A stretch of DNA of 64,000 nucleotides, from positions 96,019 through 160,018 of the forward strand of contig JAADVB010000008.1 in assembly GCA_023334545.1 (NCBI GenBank), in the 5' to 3' direction. The notes beneath the pieces are model-generated. The model saw only the letters and a program-made list of their open reading frames with translations. It was not told the origin of the DNA and did not search any database. The first letter of the stretch is position 1; each line of letters starts with the position of its first letter. Source of the DNA: Salisapilia sapeloensis. Its lineage: Eukaryota; Oomycota; Peronosporomycetes; Peronosporales; Salisapiliaceae. The position numbers and the translations under genes were made by a program. Positions 62,438 through 64,000 of the stretch are shown one piece after another.

Positions 62438-62474
62438 ATGGTAATGAAAAGCAATTTTGGTCTGTTAACATGGC

Positions 62475-63621
62475 TTAATTGTTACTTTTAAACTCTCGGA
62501 AGGCATCCAGGTACTTCATGGAAGCCTCATTGACCCACGACTTGAGGAAGAAGTGGCCTTGGTAGAAGGCACAGTGGCTCCCTTCCGACGTTAGAATGAG
62601 CATGTTGGACGGGTGTCCTTCAAAAGCTTCCATCGGAATGGTTTCCGAGGTGCAGACTGGATCGTCCGCTGCGTTGATACATAAGATTGGCACACCTACG
62701 TTCTTCCAGTCGCGCATGGGGTTGTTATCTTTCCAGTACGCTTCCAAATCGTCGTATCCATGCATACCCATGTAGACGTGCTCATCAAATTCACGAATGC
62801 TCTTGGCTGCCATCGCTTTATCATAGTCGACGATCCCATCCAACTGCGTTCGGTGTCTTCTCAAGAACGACTTGAGACTGAATGTCATCAGGTAGTCGTA
62901 GATCGGATTGATCTTGTGGTTGCAAAAAAGTTCGAAGGCGTTGTAGCCTGGAGATACCATCACCCCGGCTTGTATCTTCGACTCTGCACCTGTCTCTCCC
63001 AAGTAGGAGCACAAGAGGCCAGATCCGGCAGAGTACCCGATGCAGTACAACGGTGCGTTTGGATATCGACCAAGTATCACGTCAATCGCTTCGCTCATGT
63101 CCTTTACGCAACCGAATGCCTGTAGCTTTGGCGTCGCGAGTGGGACACCTCCGTGACCGCGCTTGTTGAAAGCGACTGGACGATAGCCATGGACGCGGGC
63201 TTCGAGACAGGTAGTGGTCATACTGGCACTGCATCCAGTCAAGCCGTGCAGTACGAGGACGATGGGCGAATCGTCTGACAATGGAGGAAACTTGTCGGAA
63301 GAGGGGATGGTCCAGTCCAATGTGATGTGACCGCCATCGCTCATGGTTAAAAGTTCCCTCTCGTACGTGATCCCTCCGGCGGATGGAATAAGGAATGTTA
63401 GAGCTATCTGCAAGTGCGTATTCGTCCACCATGTCGGTGTAAATCGATCGACCACCGGTCTAAGTCTCTATAAAAAGAAAACAATTTGGAATTAATGCTC
63501 GTCCACAATACCAGATATTAAATCTGTATACACTCGAGATGAATCGATTAAGTGGGGAATTTCCAGCTAGAATGCGATGCTGATTAGATGCTCGACTGGT
63601 AGCATGCATGCGGTAAGACAT
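62475..63621 (-). CDS. Alpha/beta hydrolase, ABHD1/3 (EMB8) type
   Basis: A serine hydrolase of the ABHD1/ABHD3/EMB8 group, which includes phospholipases and esterases. The core exon (63467-62475) is certain. Upstream I join a 90-nt exon (63621-63532) across a 64-nt GT-AG intron in phase 0, giving N-terminus MSYRMHATSRAS and a total of 360 residues. This first exon is probable rather than proven. Family features are TPTWWTNTHLQ, VLVLHGLTGCSAS (oxyanion HG), FNKRGHGG, nucleophile Ser in CIGYSAGSGLLC, Asp in CINAADDPVC and His in SEGSHCAFYQGHF. The Ser-Asp-His triad is complete and ordered as expected. The substrate is unknown. It is convergent with the receptor kinase gene, with only 37 bp between the stops. 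Confidence 0.88.
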
Positions 63622-64000
63622 GACAGCGAGGCATGCCGAAACCGCGACGACGGACGCAGTCGTCGCAGCATTCCATCTACAGTGTTACACAGCATGAGAA
63701 CGACCAACAACACTGGCGTTCATTGTCCGTATGCGATATTAGTACGTGTCGATCGAGGAGTGCATCGGAATATCGTGCCGACGAGTCAAACCGTTGCTGA
63801 TATCTTCAAATTCTGAAGATCTCAGGCAAAAATATTTTGTTTGGAAATATTACGTCATCAATGTGCAATCACGGTCTATGTCCGACGTGGAGAAGCACTA
63901 TCCGAGACTCAAATCGGTTGACCTGCTACCAAGCCCCAAAGGTCCCGTCGAAAGGAAAACTAAGCTGCCACCTCTATCTTGTACGACAATCATAAGTAAA
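63622..64000. other. Window edge, no supported gene
   Basis: The upstream flank of the hydrolase gene. A 79-codon plus-strand ORF (63577-63816) overlaps the hydrolase first exon and has no motif. Confidence 0.4.

Noticed and set aside
1-64000. tRNA or rRNA genes, CRISPR arrays, long terminal repeats
   Set aside because: Reading both strands by eye, I saw no tRNA-like T-loop context, no regularly spaced repeats and no paired terminal repeats. A computed scan could still find short elements.
1-64000. Secreted RXLR or Crinkler-type effector genes
   Set aside because: No ORF combines a credible signal peptide with an RXLR-EER or LFLAK-type motif.

Overview
The window looks like nuclear DNA of an oomycete, probably of the Peronosporales (Phytophthora or downy mildew group). 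The reasons are compact eukaryotic genes with short GT-AG introns of about 50-65 nt (one 86 nt), stramenopile-style proteins (a START/FYVE relic, a zinc finger-GAF protein, a bZIP-like regulator with a START-like C-terminal half, a triple-PH protein), and gene islands separated by 1-3 kb stretches without convincing genes. I see no operons, rRNA, tRNA, CRISPR array or intact transposon. The species call is inference.

Layout. 0.2-9 kb: an unassigned minus-strand ORF, an NPEPL1-type M17 leucyl aminopeptidase (-), a PHAX-domain RNA-export protein (+), membrane-protein remnants (-), a ubiquitin-like/Tudor-knot protein with a readable 60-nt intron (-), and a bacterial-type (organellar) prolyl-tRNA synthetase (+). 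9-16.7 kb: mostly empty, holding a broken START/FYVE gene (+) and an HTATIP2-like oxidoreductase (-). 16.7-21.5 kb: bZIP-like factor, triple-PH protein and a seven-exon EMC10 gene (all +). 22-28 kb: a stand-alone P-type ATPase A-domain protein (-), an ALDH3-like membrane-anchored protein that has lost its catalytic cysteine (+), and a six-exon phosphatidylserine decarboxylase (-). 28-40 kb: eIF3j (+), a UBR-type E3 ligase (-) divergent from TAF2 (+), and an F-box-like/LamG protein (+). 42-50 kb: START-like/zinc finger/GAF protein, PTGR3-like reductase and an importin-alpha with an inserted module (all +). 52-64 kb: a full P-type II cation ATPase (+), GDP-mannose pyrophosphorylase (-), an LRR receptor kinase of the TKL type (+) and an ABHD1/3-type hydrolase (-).

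Most genes are conserved housekeeping functions: translation (ProRS, eIF3j), transcription (TAF2), nuclear transport (importin-alpha, PHAX), protein turnover (UBR ligase, M17 peptidase), membrane biogenesis (EMC10, PSD) and GDP-mannose supply. They do not form one pathway. The most unusual content is a set of proteins that keep a fold but lose the chemistry: the ALDH3-like protein (Cys to Ser, plus altered cofactor-binding motifs) and the A-domain-only ATPase (TGES lost). Further points of interest are the in-frame 60-nt intron, the importin-alpha insertion and the lineage-specific domain fusions. Gene models were spliced by eye from GT-AG sites and reading-frame continuity; no transcript or database evidence was available.
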